This document shows, piece by piece, positions 43,784 through 55,159 of a stretch of DNA of 64,000 nt. Within the stretch, counting starts at the first letter, position 1; every line of letters starts with the position of its first letter. The DNA lies in assembly GCF_042100115.1 (NCBI RefSeq), contig NC_091274.1, positions 1,798,001 through 1,862,000 of the forward strand. Direction: 5' to 3'. The stretch comes from Alternaria dauci. Taxonomy: Eukaryota > Ascomycota > Dothideomycetes > Pleosporales > Pleosporaceae. The position numbers and the translations under genes were made by a program. Below the pieces are notes generated by a model. That model was not told the origin of the DNA, ran no database searches, and worked only from the letters and a program-made list of their open reading frames with translations.

Positions 43784-45160
43784 TCAATCAAAAGTAGTCT
43801 TCTTCCCTTGTGATTCCACAATAGCTTGGCTTGCCCTCGGCGCATTCGAATGCGCTGCACCACTCTTGATGGTTCTTGGATCAACCTTGCGCTTCAAATC
43901 TCGTCCACCATCACTTTCTCCTCTGTCTTGCCTACCCCGCATGTCCTCTCTACCACCTCTACCCCCCCTGCCACCACCTCTACCTCTTCTTTGATCCCCG
44001 TCGTTGCCAAAATTCTTCCATCGGTCCGGATTGACCCCGTCCACAGGCTCGGCCTTGCCAAACCGTTTATCATATCTCGTTTTCGCGTCCTCGGCAAATT
44101 CACGACGCAACTCTCTGCCCATCAATTTGTTGACTAGCCACTTCCTTTGCTTTACGGGTTTCTTGGCGTCCTCTTCGTCACTGCTCTCATCTCTGTCCTT
44201 TTTGCTCTTGAACGCAGACGGGTCTTTGAAGACGAAGCCCTTGACGGCTGCCGTTGCAGCTTCTACGTCACCGAATGTAACCCAAGCATATCCCTTGCAC
44301 TTGCCCGAATCCTCAAATGTCGCCATGTGAATGTTATCGATCGGTCCACACGGGGCATAGTGTGCCTCAAGATCTTCCTTTGTAACATCGAAGGAGAGGT
44401 TGCCGACGAAGATGCGTTTGTTCGGGGGGTGGCTTGGTTTGGCACCCTTGCCTCCGCGGGAGTCCTGAGTCTCCTCCGTTTTGGGCTTGTCTGGGCGTCC
44501 GTCGAAGCTCTTCGCGTTCTTGATGAGCAGCGCGCGTCCGTCCATCTTCGTCTCTGTCAACGCAATCGCCGAGTACATTGCCAGCTCCGTGGAGAAATCC
44601 ACATATGCGAAGCCCTTGTTCATGGGCTTGGTGGTCCAATTAGCGGGAGTTGGCTTCGTAGGCGGGGGCATGTGAATGCGTGTTATGTGCTCGCTCGCAA
44701 TCTCAGTATTGTCGGTCAAGAACTTTCGCAGCGTCTCCTTGGTGGCTGACCACGGCAAATTACCAATCCACACGCCATATTCTGACCGCTGCGCAGCCGT
44801 ATCCTTGTCCTCTCTCGCCGCCCCGTCTGTTTTGGCAACCGTTTCTGGTCCATCTGCGCCGGCAGCGGGTGTCGGGTTCAGTTTCGCTTTCTTTGCTTTA
44901 CGAGCGGCTTTCTTGGATGCGGGTTCGGGAAGACTGATGTCGATCTCGAGCTCTTCGGGAAGTATCTCACGTTTGCGTTTCTTCGCTGGTGTCTCCGCTT
45001 CATCCTCGGTGGCATGGGCTTCTGCGACCTCAGCGTTCGATTCTGTCCTCGAGCGTTTCTTTTCCTTCTTCTCCTTTTTCTCCTTCTTCTTCTCGCGGCG
45101 CTCCTCCTTTGAAGTGATGGCGACTTCGTCGGCAGAAGGCATATCAGTATCCTTCGACAT
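43784..45160 (-). CDS. Nucleolar RNA-binding protein with two RRMs (Nop13 type)
   Basis: A single exon of 458 residues. The first 125 residues are Lys/Glu-rich with several basic nuclear-localisation-like runs (KKEKKEKKEKKRSR, KKRKRE). RRM1 spans about 128-215 (YGVWIGNLPWSA, KGFAYVDFS) and RRM2 about 245-330 (KRIFVGNLSFDV, KGYAWVTF), so both RNP motifs are present in each. A basic linker, an RGG/GGR-rich stretch near 400-425 and a conserved end follow. This order matches yeast Nop13 and related nucleolar proteins bound to 90S pre-ribosomes. The role is ribosome biogenesis by family; the precise step is not known. The start ATG is the first in frame. Confidence 0.88.
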   Translation of the reverse strand: MSKDTDMPSADEVAITSKEERREKKKEKKEKKEKKRSRTESNAEVAEAHATEDEAETPAKKRKREILPEELEIDISLPEPASKKAARKAKKAKLNPTPAAGADGPETVAKTDGAAREDKDTAAQRSEYGVWIGNLPWSATKETLRKFLTDNTEIASEHITRIHMPPPTKPTPANWTTKPMNKGFAYVDFSTELAMYSAIALTETKMDGRALLIKNAKSFDGRPDKPKTEETQDSRGGKGAKPSHPPNKRIFVGNLSFDVTKEDLEAHYAPCGPIDNIHMATFEDSGKCKGYAWVTFGDVEAATAAVKGFVFKDPSAFKSKKDRDESSDEEDAKKPVKQRKWLVNKLMGRELRREFAEDAKTRYDKRFGKAEPVDGVNPDRWKNFGNDGDQRRGRGGGRGGRGGREDMRGRQDRGESDGGRDLKRKVDPRTIKSGAAHSNAPRASQAIVESQGKKTTFD

Positions 45161-45656
45161 TGTAGAGTGGGCGGTGATGCGTATCGGTACCTTAGGTGTT
45201 CAACTTTTTTCTGGGGCACTTTTTCGCTAGTAGGGCCACGCTAAAAGACCCTGGGCTTAGTCATGCTCCACAGTTGGATCTCATTGGCAATGAACGATAG
45301 TAGCATCACGAAGTCACAAGCAAGTATATGTTCAAGAAGACTCCAATAGATTTACTACACAGATAAAAGACATTGAAAGAGTAAGGAAAAATCAAATTGA
45401 GCCAAGGTAGAAGAGCCGTAACCGAGCCTGAGGCGATATAGCCCTCCACTCACATGTCCCGTCGGGGTGTATCGAAGCGCGCGCCAGCGCCTTCTGTGTA
45501 TAGGGAGTGTTGAATTGTTTCATATTTCCCCAATTGCACTCCTTTTGACGCCCCCGTAAACAAGAAATCCGAACGCTATAGACACTGATCTGGTGCACTC
45601 CGCTTACCTTTATGCTTACGAAGAATGTAGCTTGCCAACAGCCGTACTCGGTCCGC
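45161..45656. other. Intergenic region between two minus-strand genes
   Basis: Nothing recognised beyond expected promoter and 3' sequence. Confidence 0.5.
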
Positions 45657-48600
45657 TTAGGGCATCTCCTCATCACTAGCATCGAGGATGTCATATTCCT
45701 CGTCGGTCATGAAACCGTCGGACATCAGGGCAACACTTTCGGCATCCTCGAAGAACTCGTCATCCGAAGCGACAGTCACGGTACGAGCGACTGTGCTCTT
45801 CTCAGACGAGGGAGACATAGGCTGAGCAGTAGTGGAAGACTCATACGTGCTCGACTCGGGAGACTCCTTGTCTAGCTGAGGGAAAATCATACCGGAAACG
45901 AGAGGCGTAGATGAGCGCTGTTTCTCTTCAACAGGGAGTTCAGCGACTGGCTCCTCAGGCTTGGTCTCAATCTTGGATGGAATAGCCGGCTCCTGGTTGA
46001 TAGTGGCAAGGGCAGCCTCGTGTTCCTTGCGACGGTTCGCTTCCTCATGAACCTTGCGACGGCCCTCTAGAAGACGCTCCATAGCAGCTTTGCGCACACG
46101 TTGGACACGCTCCATTTTCTGTTGGTCCAGTTGTTGTTGCAAAGAGTGGTGGGCATCCTTCATCTTCTGCAGGTTCATTTGCTGTTGCTGAGTGTGTTGC
46201 ACATGCTTCATCCTCTCAGCTCTAGCCTGTAGGAGACGCTCGTAAAGAGGGTTCGATCGAGGGGCAACCTCAAACGTAGTAGCTGAGCCTGAAGTAGGAG
46301 TAGGGACGCTCTGGACTGGTGCAGGAGGAGGAATCGCTGGCTGAGCTGCCACAGGGGAAGGCACGCCAACGACGGCAATATCACACCACAAGCGGTGACC
46401 AAAGGGCATGCCCTCAGGAGTCTTCAAGCGCCAGTAAGAGATAGCAGTGCCCTCGCGTTGAGGTGCTTTCATAAGAACACGGAACTGAGCCTCCTGGCCG
46501 GCCTCAACAGGATGTCCGAGGATGTTGCTCTCGCTGGCCTCTGCAAGATCAGTGTGGCTCAGAGGACGGGTGTTGTCAATGTTGAGCATGTTGTCGCCAC
46601 CAACGTGTCGGACGCTGCACCCTTGTGGCCAAGCGTTGGGACCTGGGTTGCGCAGGGTCCAAACTTGAACAAACTGGTGGCCTGCGCAGATTTTAGAACC
46701 ATCGATAACGGTATCCCGAATGAAGTGTGCGTCAAGACCCTCGGCAGTGGTATCCAGCCTAGCAATGGGAATAGCTTCTGACTTAACTGGCACCGTCGAC
46801 TGGGTAGGTTGAACAGCCTTCTCTTGCACCGGCTCTACAGAGTCGACAAGCAGATCACGGATAGCAATCTTCTCCTTCTTGACTTGAGGTTCTGCTGAGG
46901 GCTTCATGTCAACAATGGTCTGGACCTGAGTCGCAGCATTGGTAGAAGGAGCGACAGGAGTAGTCTCAGTCGAGGTAGATCGCCTGTCAGCAATGCGATC
47001 ACCGAGCCTAGCAATCGACTTGTGCTGCTTATCATCGTTCAGAGTTGTGACGCTAACGCTGCGCACAGGTGTCTGGAACTTGATGAGTGGATGAGTGTGG
47101 TTGTGCTTGTTGCTGGGATGGGCCTCGCAGTTTTGGCAAAAGTCAGTGTCGTGACAGACTGCACACTTGTAACGGATGCCGTCAATGTATGACAGGTTCT
47201 CCTTCTCCTTGCAGAGAGGACCGTCACAATAGATACCGTAGTGGCGATTGGCAGTGTTCATAGGCTCAGCCAAAGGCTCATAGATGGGCACGAAGCGGTG
47301 ACGGGGGTGGATGAACTTGGCGTTCTTGAGACAGTCAGAGCAGTAATCCCAGTCTGGGCAGTTCAGGCACTTGTGGCGGACACCATAGATGAACTTGTCG
47401 CAGCCATCGCAGACAGCGTTGTGACGAACGTTCCTACCGGAATTGCAGAGGAAATCTGCCAGAGTAGGAAGGACAGTCTCGGATGTAGCAGGTTTGAAGG
47501 TATGGCCGGGGTGGTGGCCATGCTTGTTGCTGATATGGCAAGTCAAGCAAAGGTCGTAATCGTCGCAGGTGATGCAGGTAACGAACTCCTTCTCGGGGTG
47601 CACGGTAACACAACAGTTGCACGTGCGAGTTGGCTCCCGTTCGTAGGTAACAGACTGCTTCTCATCAGTGAAAGCTCCTGGAACGTCCTGCTGTTGGGGC
47701 TCATCGGCCTTGGTTTTGGGTGCGATGCGCTGGGTAGTGCTGTTGACGACGCTGCCGTTCTTGACGAAGCGCTTGACCATCCAGTGTCCGCTTCCAGGGC
47801 AGTGAATGCCGTTGTCTACGCAAGCAGGGCAAAGATCGTAGTCGCCACCATCGCATACACTGCAATGGAAGTGCTCGTCCTCCATAGGCTCGTTGCAGTT
47901 GTTGCAGTAGACAACCCACGAGGTGCACACGTTACTCGGCTTGGGGCGGAACGCAAGACCCGAGTTGAAGTTGGCAGTTGCAAGGTTGTTGAAGAAGTCT
48001 GTTGTCGACGTTAGCTAGGTGTTGTATGGCAAATCACGTTCGCTTTAGCGCTTACTCTGACGAGCAGTGAAGGCCTGCGGTACTGGAGCCTCGCCGTCAG
48101 CATCTGCCGTCTTGGGCGGCGATACAGGGCTGATGACCTCCTTCTTCTCCGTGTCTGGCGAGCGGGCAATGACCGGAGAGGTAGGCACATTGCCTTGCGG
48201 CGTGAGGGTATCTGAGCTCGAACGGTGGATAGAGGGCTCGTAGGCTGGAAGCATAGGAGGCGGCATGGGTGCGGATGCGGGCGTAGGTACGGGGTCTTCG
48301 CCAGGAACAGTGGCCCTCAAGCGCAGCTTGAGCTTCGCCTTTGCGGCGCGGAAGAGCGTCTTGTAGACCTGGGGTTTGTCGGCATCAAGGATGACATATG
48401 AGCCGGCAGAGTCGGAGTAGCGCTCGAAGACGACCTGCTCACCAGCTTCAAGCTGGAGGATACTTCGGAGCTAAACATGGGAAATCAAGTCAGTGTCGTC
48501 GTTCCTGAGCGCGTTTGGTCGTACAGCCAGGCGACCGAGTCGATCGCCTGAGCAGCATGACCTGCAGTACGAGAGAGACTACGGACCTTGTCGGGCAGCA

Positions 48601-48715
48601 CATGGGCTCCGAGGTCCTTCAGCGGCAGCTTGAACTTCTTCGTCTGGCCGCGGAACTGGACCTTGACCACGATAGGCGTGTCCAAAGTCACGGGGACGTT
48701 GTTAGTCGCCGCCAT
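45657..48715 (-). CDS. NBR1-type selective autophagy receptor (PB1, four ZZ, FW domain)
   Basis: Exons 48715-48587, 48470-48056 and 47998-45657 give 961 residues. Domains in order: PB1 (about 14-100, VVKVQFRGQTKKFKL), a Pro/Ser linker, and four ZZ zinc fingers (about 212-256, 307-350, 376-422, 436-490), each with the CxxC...CxxCxxxDxC pattern. Next comes the NBR1/ILRUN FW domain (about 610-720, with WTLRNPGPNAWPQGC and YWRLKTPEGMPFG) and a Gln/Lys/Arg-rich coiled coil (about 780-860). The acidic tail has YDIL at 950-953 after TDEE, a good Atg8-interaction motif. No UBA domain is seen. NBR1 homologues link cargo to Atg8 on phagophores; PB1 lets them polymerise. The first intron lies inside PB1. 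Confidence 0.92.
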
Positions 48716-50106
48716 GGTGGGCGAGTGAGGCGGGCGATGGGGGTGAGAGTAGTAGTCAGAGCGACTGCAGCTAGCTTGCCGCCGCTGTAAGGAAGATGAA
48801 GAGATGCAGCAACTCGAGTGTTGATGTTGCTGTCGAGGCTGGTAGATGGAGGTGAGTTGAGTAGAAGGCGGAGGTGGAGCAGGTGAGACGGCGGAGGAGC
48901 TGGACGTGTAATGGTAGCTGCCTAAGAAGTGGGGTCAGTGCGTTAGTGGACGCTGGGGGCGCGCGCCAACCTTGTCGTACACCGGATTTCCAATGCTCGC
49001 GTTGCAGTGAGGAAAGAAGGCAGATTTGGGCTTTGTAGCTAGGTTCACTCGTGCGCTGACGCGCTGACGGACCGTCTGGCTTGTGGCAAGGTACTCTGGA
49101 ATGCTGTCGCTCGCCTTTGGCGGCTTAGAGTCGGCTGCCCTTCTGCCCTTGGAGCTGGCCGGTGGTCCGCTACCGCGAAAGGCAGCCAGACACGTCGTCA
49201 GCCGGTGAGGAGCCGCAAGCACTCCGCCGATTACTATCGCCTCTAGCCCACCTATGCAACATCCAAAAAGGCTATTGCTCAAGATGATGACGTGATGGTC
49301 CAGCTGCACGTGATGCTGGAGCACACCCGTCCGTGGGCCAGGTGATCACTCATGATAACGTTTCACAATTGCGATAAGAGGGCGCTAGCATTACGGCTCT
49401 CGGGGCAGCTCGACAACGGCCGAAAGAGGCCAGCCTGTCTTGTTTCGCCTCACTCAGCATGTGGAAGGACGCGATGCCCCATGTATCGCATATCGCACAT
49501 CTTTCCCGCACAAGGATTTGATGCGTCTACCGAGTCTGCCATTGGTAGCTCTGTTTTCCAGTATGGATCCATAGCGAAGAGCGGCCACTGCAAGGCGCTT
49601 GTACGAAGACACTCAATTCCCCTGGCATATTGTGAACACGAGAATCTACACCATAGATGTTCCTTGTGAACGTGAATCGTGTGCTAGCAAACGGTCAAGA
49701 AAATGTATATCTCGAGGTGAACTTGGAAAGTGAATAGTACAATCCAACAAAATCACCAAGCTTCACAAACTCTATCAAGTAACTGCAGACTTGAGCAGGC
49801 CTCTATCCGTTGCAGCTGTTTGTCTCAACACTGTGCATTCGGCACTTCTGCGGTGGCTAAAAGTGTAGGCGGGTCAGACTTGCGTCGTTGTTGCACAGCA
49901 CAAGCAAGAGAGTTTTTAGCTACCTAGGTAAGATGCGCTCCTGGAGCGCTTCCCAAGGCAGACGCAAGTGCGATCAGGACAAGGTTTTCCATAATTGTTT
50001 GGGTCTACCTATTATGGGCCACATACTATGTATGCAGATCCTGGTTCCCAGGGTATCAACCATGTCCATCCTCCAACCTATTCCCATTCCCATGTCTCAA
50101 CCCATC
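48716..50106. other. Intergenic stretch without a supported gene
   Basis: About 1.4 kb; frames at 48935-49324 minus and 49352-49669 plus show no recognisable features. A 10-bp palindrome TACCTAGGTA is at 49921-49930. Confidence 0.45.
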
Positions 50107-50490
50107 TCACTTCCTCCCTTCAACCATGATAATATGATACCCCTCACTCGTCTTCACCTCACCAATCTTCGGGCTACCAGTTGTACTAGGCTCCAACTCA
50201 TATGCTACCTTCTCAAAATCCTGCATCAAACTCCCCCGGACTTTCCAACCTAAGCTGCCACCTTGCCTCGCTTTATCTTCGCTCATCTCCCTGGCCACTT
50301 CGTCGAATTTCGCGCCGTTGCGTAGCTTCTCCAGTGCTTCTTCTTTCTTCGAGTGCTTTTCGCAGAGTATATGGCGTACGTTTATTGAAGTTGCTGGTTT
50401 GAGTTTCCCGCCTGAGCCTTTTCCTCCTTCGCTTTTGCTGTTACTGCTGTCGTCCTTGTCCTTGCCCTTGCCTTTATTTTTAGGCGCCAT
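50107..50490 (-). CDS. Parvulin-type peptidyl-prolyl isomerase (Par14/Pin4 type)
   Basis: A single exon of 127 residues. The frame is open upstream, but the family start MAPKNKGKGKDK is at 50490. The first 35 residues are basic and Lys/Gly/Ser-rich. The rotamase domain follows with NVRHILCEKHSKKEEALEKL, FDEVAREMSEDKARQGGSLGW and the ending EGYHIIMVEGRK. There is no WW domain, so this is the Par14/Pin4 class, not the Ess1/Pin1 class. Family members isomerise Xaa-Pro bonds without a phosphate requirement, bind DNA or pre-ribosomes, and occur in nucleus and cytoplasm. Confidence 0.92.
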   Translation of the reverse strand: MAPKNKGKGKDKDDSSNSKSEGGKGSGGKLKPATSINVRHILCEKHSKKEEALEKLRNGAKFDEVAREMSEDKARQGGSLGWKVRGSLMQDFEKVAYELEPSTTGSPKIGEVKTSEGYHIIMVEGRK

Positions 50491-51012
50491 CTTGGGATAG
50501 CGACGCGCGAGTGACTTCGCAATCGAGTTGGAGATGTAGTCGGTACGATTGAGACGTTGGTCAAATGCTCTGGTAAGCAAGGGTATTCGCAGTATGGTGA
50601 AGTTATGCACATGGGAGGTTTGAATTGATAAAAGTGTAACCGGAGCTTTGAGCTCTGCTGCGGGGCCTGATGCATCCGAGTGGGGTGGCGCATATTTACG
50701 ACAAGGATAACCTGGGCAGGACACGAGAACGGAAGCACGGTGCAGTTGTACCCAACTAAACAGTTCCATCGTACTTGGATTGTGTTGGTTTCATGACTAT
50801 GCACATGAGTCCTCATTCCTTGAGCTTCTAAGCTCGTCATGCCTTCCTATCGACTCCCACCAAATGCTACATAAGATATTGACCAGTGTAGCCTTTACGT
50901 AGATGCGTCTGTCCCTCGTACTGCATGGTACGGCGGAGCGCGGCGCGGCGATGTGGGCTTTGTTTGATCGGAGTAGTCATACAATTCAGGGAGCCCTGAT
51001 GCCCTCGCTGCT
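50491..51012. other. Intergenic region between two minus-strand genes
   Basis: No gene is seen. The open upstream extension of the parvulin frame (to 50769) is read as leader sequence. Confidence 0.5.
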
Positions 51013-54000
51013 TCATCCGTTGCCGTTGGCGATTGCACTAGGCGCGGTTCCGTTGACACCGTTCTGTGCGAGGACAATGTCCATGAAGCTTTTCCGAGGT
51101 TTCTGCTTCTTCTCAGGCTGTTCGTCGTTGTCTACTAGCTGTATTCGCCGTCTTTTGCACTCAGCGCGCATATCGTGGAGCAGTGGTCGGAGGCTATCGA
51201 CCTTCGCGACTTCATCGTAAAGATGCGATTCTTCCACCCAATACAGACCTTCCATGGCTGAAAATTGGTTCTTGGCTTCCTTGATGCTATCCTGAATCTT
51301 GGCGTAGTCAAAATCCGGGGCGCCTTCCATAGGAAAACGGAAATCCTGGGCTAAAAGGGCCACGTCGTATTGACGGAGGATAGCATCTCGTTGTGCGCGG
51401 CTTACGGGAATGCGCGACCAATCAGAATAAGGAGTGCTGAGATACGCTAGATCAAGTTCTGGGAGTCCAAGTATGCCGACAGCCTGAAAGGAACAAATGT
51501 ACGTTTTGTTTGGTATGGCATGCGAGTCGCAAAGATCCTCTGCAGTCGCATAAAACAGAGGCAGGAAGACAGCCGATACGCCAAGTTCTTCGCCAGAGAA
51601 ATGAAGGGGTCGATTTGTGCCTAGTTCGCAGGCGCGCCGTAAGGCTCGTGGGAGCCTGGATATGCGGTCCTGACGTGCTAGCAATTCCTTCTGACGTCTC
51701 TCTTCCTGATCAGCTCGACGCTGAGTCTCCTGCTCTTCTCGTATGCGTGCTGCCTCGGCTTCTTCTGCCTGACGCTTGACTTCTGCTTCTGCTTCGGCCT
51801 TCTTCTTTGCTTCCTCAATTTCTTGGGCCTTACGAGCTGCTTCCTCGTCTACTTTTCTCTTCGCTTCAGCATCGGCTGCGGCTTCTGCGGCTTTGCGTTT
51901 TGCTTCCGCATGCAATTTTTGTTCCTCTTGGCGACGTGCGCGTTCCACTTCCGGGGTCGCTATCCTTTCAGGAGGCACAGGCGTAGACTTGGCTGACGCT
52001 GTTGGTGTTCTCTTCATGCTAACATCATCTGCTGATGCATCGGATAATTTCCGCTTCCTGATTTTGTCTTCGACGGTCTTGTATTTGATCTTGCTCTTCA
52101 CAACTTTGCGTTCGTCTGGAGAGTCAATCTCAGGTGTCGGTTTAGCACTTAGGGGTCTGGCTGGTTTTGTGCGAATCTTGGCTGGATGCTTCGTAGCATG
52201 ATCGTCGTCGCTATCGTCTGAATGTGCTCGATCTGTTTGTTTAGATTCGTTGTCGTCCGACCGTACTTTTACGGGCTTCTTGACTGGCTTCGCCTCCTCG
52301 CCTTCGCTATAAGATCGCTGCTTGATCTTGCGGGTGGGCGGTCGTACGTCTTCTTCGCTCTCTTCTTCCGATGATTCGTCAGACACAACTCGCTTTCTTC
52401 TCTGGTCCTCCCTGGTTGCCTTTTCCTTCCCAGACATTAGTCGCCGAGACTTTTGGGGAACAGCGGGCGCTGTCGTCGATTTTGCCAGATGCGCACGTTT
52501 CGACTCAGCACGTGGAGAAGACGACCGTTCTCTTCGTGGCGACGCCTTCCTCTTCATGCGATTGGCAGAAGCGTTTGGCGGTTCTCTCTTGACTCTTCGA
52601 GGGCTCCGGTGCGTTGCTTGATACTCTTCACAGGCGCGCTTCAGCATATCCCTCTCTTCCTCCCATTTTGGGCCATGGCGCTCCTCGGAGATCTCGTAGT
52701 ATGTCTTGTTTTCTTTGTTCCGGCGAGTGGGATTGAAGTTGTCTTGCTCGAGAAGCAATTGGATGATTTTGAGATATCCTCGTCCTATGGCAACTGTCAT
52801 GGGCGTTTCTGGGTGCTTGGATGGGTCGGGATCAGCCTTGAGGCCGCTTGCTAGGAGGATGCTGAGAATGTCGTAGTGTCCACCTCTTGCCGCTGCAACG
52901 CCACATGTGATGTTCGGCTTTATGTTGCTGTTGATCAACTCTCCTACTGCAAGGATGTCGCCGTCACCGGCCTTTTCGATCAGTGTTTCCACGTTGAACT
53001 CGTTGTACAGCAAGCGCGATGCGGTCTTGGCCTGCTTTTGGGTGCGCTCGTGGTCGTTGGTAGATGTGTCTGCCCGCCTCCTCATCGCTTCCCTGAGTTC
53101 TTTCTCAATCTCTTCTGCGTCTTCATCTTCCTGGTCCAGCACATCGATGGCACGCTGTCCCTTCTTGTTCGAGTGATGTGGATTGACCTGACCCTCGTTG
53201 AGCAGCAATCTGACTACCTCCAAGTGCGAATTCTCCACTGCGTCGATGAGAGGAGTGTCCCGATCGTGACTCTCGCAGTCTGTGCGGCAGCCTTTGCTAA
53301 TCAGATATCGAACGACGGGTGCCCAGCCATGCAACGAGGCTTTTTGTAATGGAGCGATACCAGCATAGTCTGGTTGATCTAGTTCGTCGGGAGCTTCTTC
53401 GAAGGCTTCCTTGACTGCATCAAGGTCGCCCTTTTCGCTTTCTCGAGCAAGTCGCGTAGCACCGAATCTATCGACCTTCCGTTGTGGCATGGTGCGTGCG
53501 GGCGAGGTCAGCGCGCGGTGTGTGGAGCGCTTTACTCGGGCGTGTTGCAAGTGTGGCGCGGAAGTAGGCTGTGGGGATGTCGAGTGATCTGAGCTCGACC
53601 CCGACCAATGCTCTTCTGTGGACAGAGCGAGGTTGGTGACCTCGCGGCGCTTGCGGCCCGCGATGCCTGTGACGGCGGATTGAGTCGATTGCGAACGCTT
53701 GTGTGGACGGCCCAAACCTGGTGTGCCAGGCGAATTGGGTGGACGCGCGTCTTTCAAGCCCTCGGTCCTGGCTTTTTGTCGCGGTGGTTCGAAAGCTTTG
53801 GGGAACGAGTCATCGCGCAGCTTGCGCTTGCGATTTTCGACAGTCGACGCGCTGCGGCCGCGAGTGGTTGTGTGTGTAGGAGAAAGGGCGGATCGGACAG
53901 GAGATTTGGCCGAGTCGTTGGGGCTGGTGTCCTTGGTATGTCGCGAGGCCGTGCGGCTGCTGGGTGAAGTAGGAACTGGACTCTTTGCATCGCGCTCGGG

Positions 54001-54372
54001 AGCGTGCTTGACGCCGTTGATCTTGACATGATTGCCGTTGCTGGGGCGGCGACGGCCGTTGGGCTGGGGTGAATGCGCCCGCGACTCTTCCTTGATGGAG
54101 CGCAGCCGTGATGCATCGTCGTTGTTTTCGTCGTCATCGATGCGCTCCGTCTTGATCACCTTGTGCTCGACGGGGTCCTCGTCGCGTGACAGGACGACCG
54201 TCTCGGCCTCGGACTCGCCTTCGGCATCCTGGTCTTCGTCGTGGGCATGATGGGACGGAGAGGCGGCAGCCTTGGGCGGCGGGCGTGGAGAGGGCGGGCT
54301 GTGAGGGCGGGCGTGGTGGAAGGGCTTTGGGGCAGAGGGTGCGTTTAGGACCGGATCGGCATTACTGGTCAT
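51013..54372 (-). CDS. Large ankyrin-repeat nuclear protein (Hos4 type, Set3 complex)
   Basis: A single exon of 1119 residues from the ATG at 54372; the frame stays open to 54777 but that part looks like leader. Residues 1-310 are disordered and rich in Ser, Pro, Arg, His and Asp. Ankyrin repeats span about 325-560, including DYAGIAPLQKASLHGWAPVV, RDTPLIDAVENSHLEVVRLLL and ETPMTVAIGRGYLKIIQLLL. A long charged linker follows, with many Lys/Arg runs fit for nuclear import, then an Ala/Glu/Lys-rich coiled coil (about 840-920) and a conserved C-terminal domain ending at a basic KKQKPRKSF patch. This layout matches Hos4, a subunit of the Set3/Hos2 histone deacetylase complex. The assignment is by layout; other ankyrin regulators are possible. 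Confidence 0.75.
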   Translation of the reverse strand: MTSNADPVLNAPSAPKPFHHARPHSPPSPRPPPKAAASPSHHAHDEDQDAEGESEAETVVLSRDEDPVEHKVIKTERIDDDENNDDASRLRSIKEESRAHSPQPNGRRRPSNGNHVKINGVKHAPERDAKSPVPTSPSSRTASRHTKDTSPNDSAKSPVRSALSPTHTTTRGRSASTVENRKRKLRDDSFPKAFEPPRQKARTEGLKDARPPNSPGTPGLGRPHKRSQSTQSAVTGIAGRKRREVTNLALSTEEHWSGSSSDHSTSPQPTSAPHLQHARVKRSTHRALTSPARTMPQRKVDRFGATRLARESEKGDLDAVKEAFEEAPDELDQPDYAGIAPLQKASLHGWAPVVRYLISKGCRTDCESHDRDTPLIDAVENSHLEVVRLLLNEGQVNPHHSNKKGQRAIDVLDQEDEDAEEIEKELREAMRRRADTSTNDHERTQKQAKTASRLLYNEFNVETLIEKAGDGDILAVGELINSNIKPNITCGVAAARGGHYDILSILLASGLKADPDPSKHPETPMTVAIGRGYLKIIQLLLEQDNFNPTRRNKENKTYYEISEERHGPKWEEERDMLKRACEEYQATHRSPRRVKREPPNASANRMKRKASPRRERSSSPRAESKRAHLAKSTTAPAVPQKSRRLMSGKEKATREDQRRKRVVSDESSEEESEEDVRPPTRKIKQRSYSEGEEAKPVKKPVKVRSDDNESKQTDRAHSDDSDDDHATKHPAKIRTKPARPLSAKPTPEIDSPDERKVVKSKIKYKTVEDKIRKRKLSDASADDVSMKRTPTASAKSTPVPPERIATPEVERARRQEEQKLHAEAKRKAAEAAADAEAKRKVDEEAARKAQEIEEAKKKAEAEAEVKRQAEEAEAARIREEQETQRRADQEERRQKELLARQDRISRLPRALRRACELGTNRPLHFSGEELGVSAVFLPLFYATAEDLCDSHAIPNKTYICSFQAVGILGLPELDLAYLSTPYSDWSRIPVSRAQRDAILRQYDVALLAQDFRFPMEGAPDFDYAKIQDSIKEAKNQFSAMEGLYWVEESHLYDEVAKVDSLRPLLHDMRAECKRRRIQLVDNDEQPEKKQKPRKSFMDIVLAQNGVNGTAPSAIANGNG

Positions 54373-55159
54373 TACGCTGCGACAGGACACTCGAGTTCCT
54401 GCCTCATGCTGGCTTGCAGAGCAAGGGACGGAAGGTGCCCAGCGGAAGGCGTTGGCAGCACGATGGGTGCGGGCGGCAGCAACAACAGCAACAACAACAA
54501 CAGGGCGCTTGGCTGCTGGAACAGCTGCAAGGGATGTCGCGGTCGGGCGTGGTTGGTGATGAAGGCGCGTGGTGAGGTGTAGTGAGAGGTCGAGCGAGCG
54601 ACACACGGAGAAGAGAGCTGAGAGGCTTGCCAGTAGCAGGCAGCGCTCCACCCACCATTCACCGGCCGGCCTGCACCATGCACGGGGGGCATGGATCCAA
54701 AGACGGCCCCGTCGCGACAGAAGGCAACCCTGCACTCGCCTTTGTGCTCGTCCCCCCAGCAGGCCATCATGGGACATGCATGGTGCGGGACAGCAGGCAG
54801 CGCGGCGTGAGCCTCACAGAGCGCACTGTGTGGTCGCGACGTTTGATGCTGCGTGGCTCCATGTTCTGTCAGCCAGCCGGCCTTTTGCACGCAGACGAAG
54901 CCGTCGTGGCGTGCCATCCCAGCCGAAACACGTCTCCCAAGGTTCCAAACTGCCGCTAAAACGGCCTTTGCCGCGCTATTTAGCCCTCGTCATCTCCTGC
55001 CGGCCAATTGGTTTGGTTCAGGCGGCGTTAGCCTGAACCACGGAGGAGATTGGGCTCTGCGGCACGTGACGCGCCAATCGAACAAGCGGTCAGCACACCC
55101 GTCAAGCCTCCATCATTCTGCCGTCACCCGTCTACACTCTCCAACACCGTCGTCGCACC
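54373..55159. other. Shared intergenic region of a divergent gene pair
   Basis: Lies between the Hos4-like and polyprenol reductase genes. A GCAACA-type repeat at about 54476-54510 would encode Gln or Val runs but is in the leader of the Hos4-like gene. Overlapping open frames are read as chance. Confidence 0.5.
54476..54510. repeat. CAA/CAG-type short repeat
   Basis: Tandem CAACAA/CAGCAA units, just upstream of the Hos4-like start codon. Confidence 0.7.

Noticed and set aside
43784..44749. Plus-strand frames inside the Nop13-like gene (for example 44147-44749)
   Set aside because: Shadows of the RRM-coding strand without RNP motifs or other features.
47241..48014. 257-codon plus-strand frame opposite the ZZ fingers
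   Set aside because: Shadow; the minus strand encodes four well-formed ZZ domains.
49921..49930. TACCTAGGTA palindrome, similar to CTACCTAGGTAG at 42676-42687
   Set aside because: Too short to define a repeat family or site; chance occurrence of a palindromic core is likely.
54404..54917. Minus-strand frames upstream of the Hos4-like start, including the 135-codon in-frame extension
   Set aside because: Sequence is repeat-driven (poly-Val, poly-Cys, poly-Leu) and unlike conserved protein; taken as leader.
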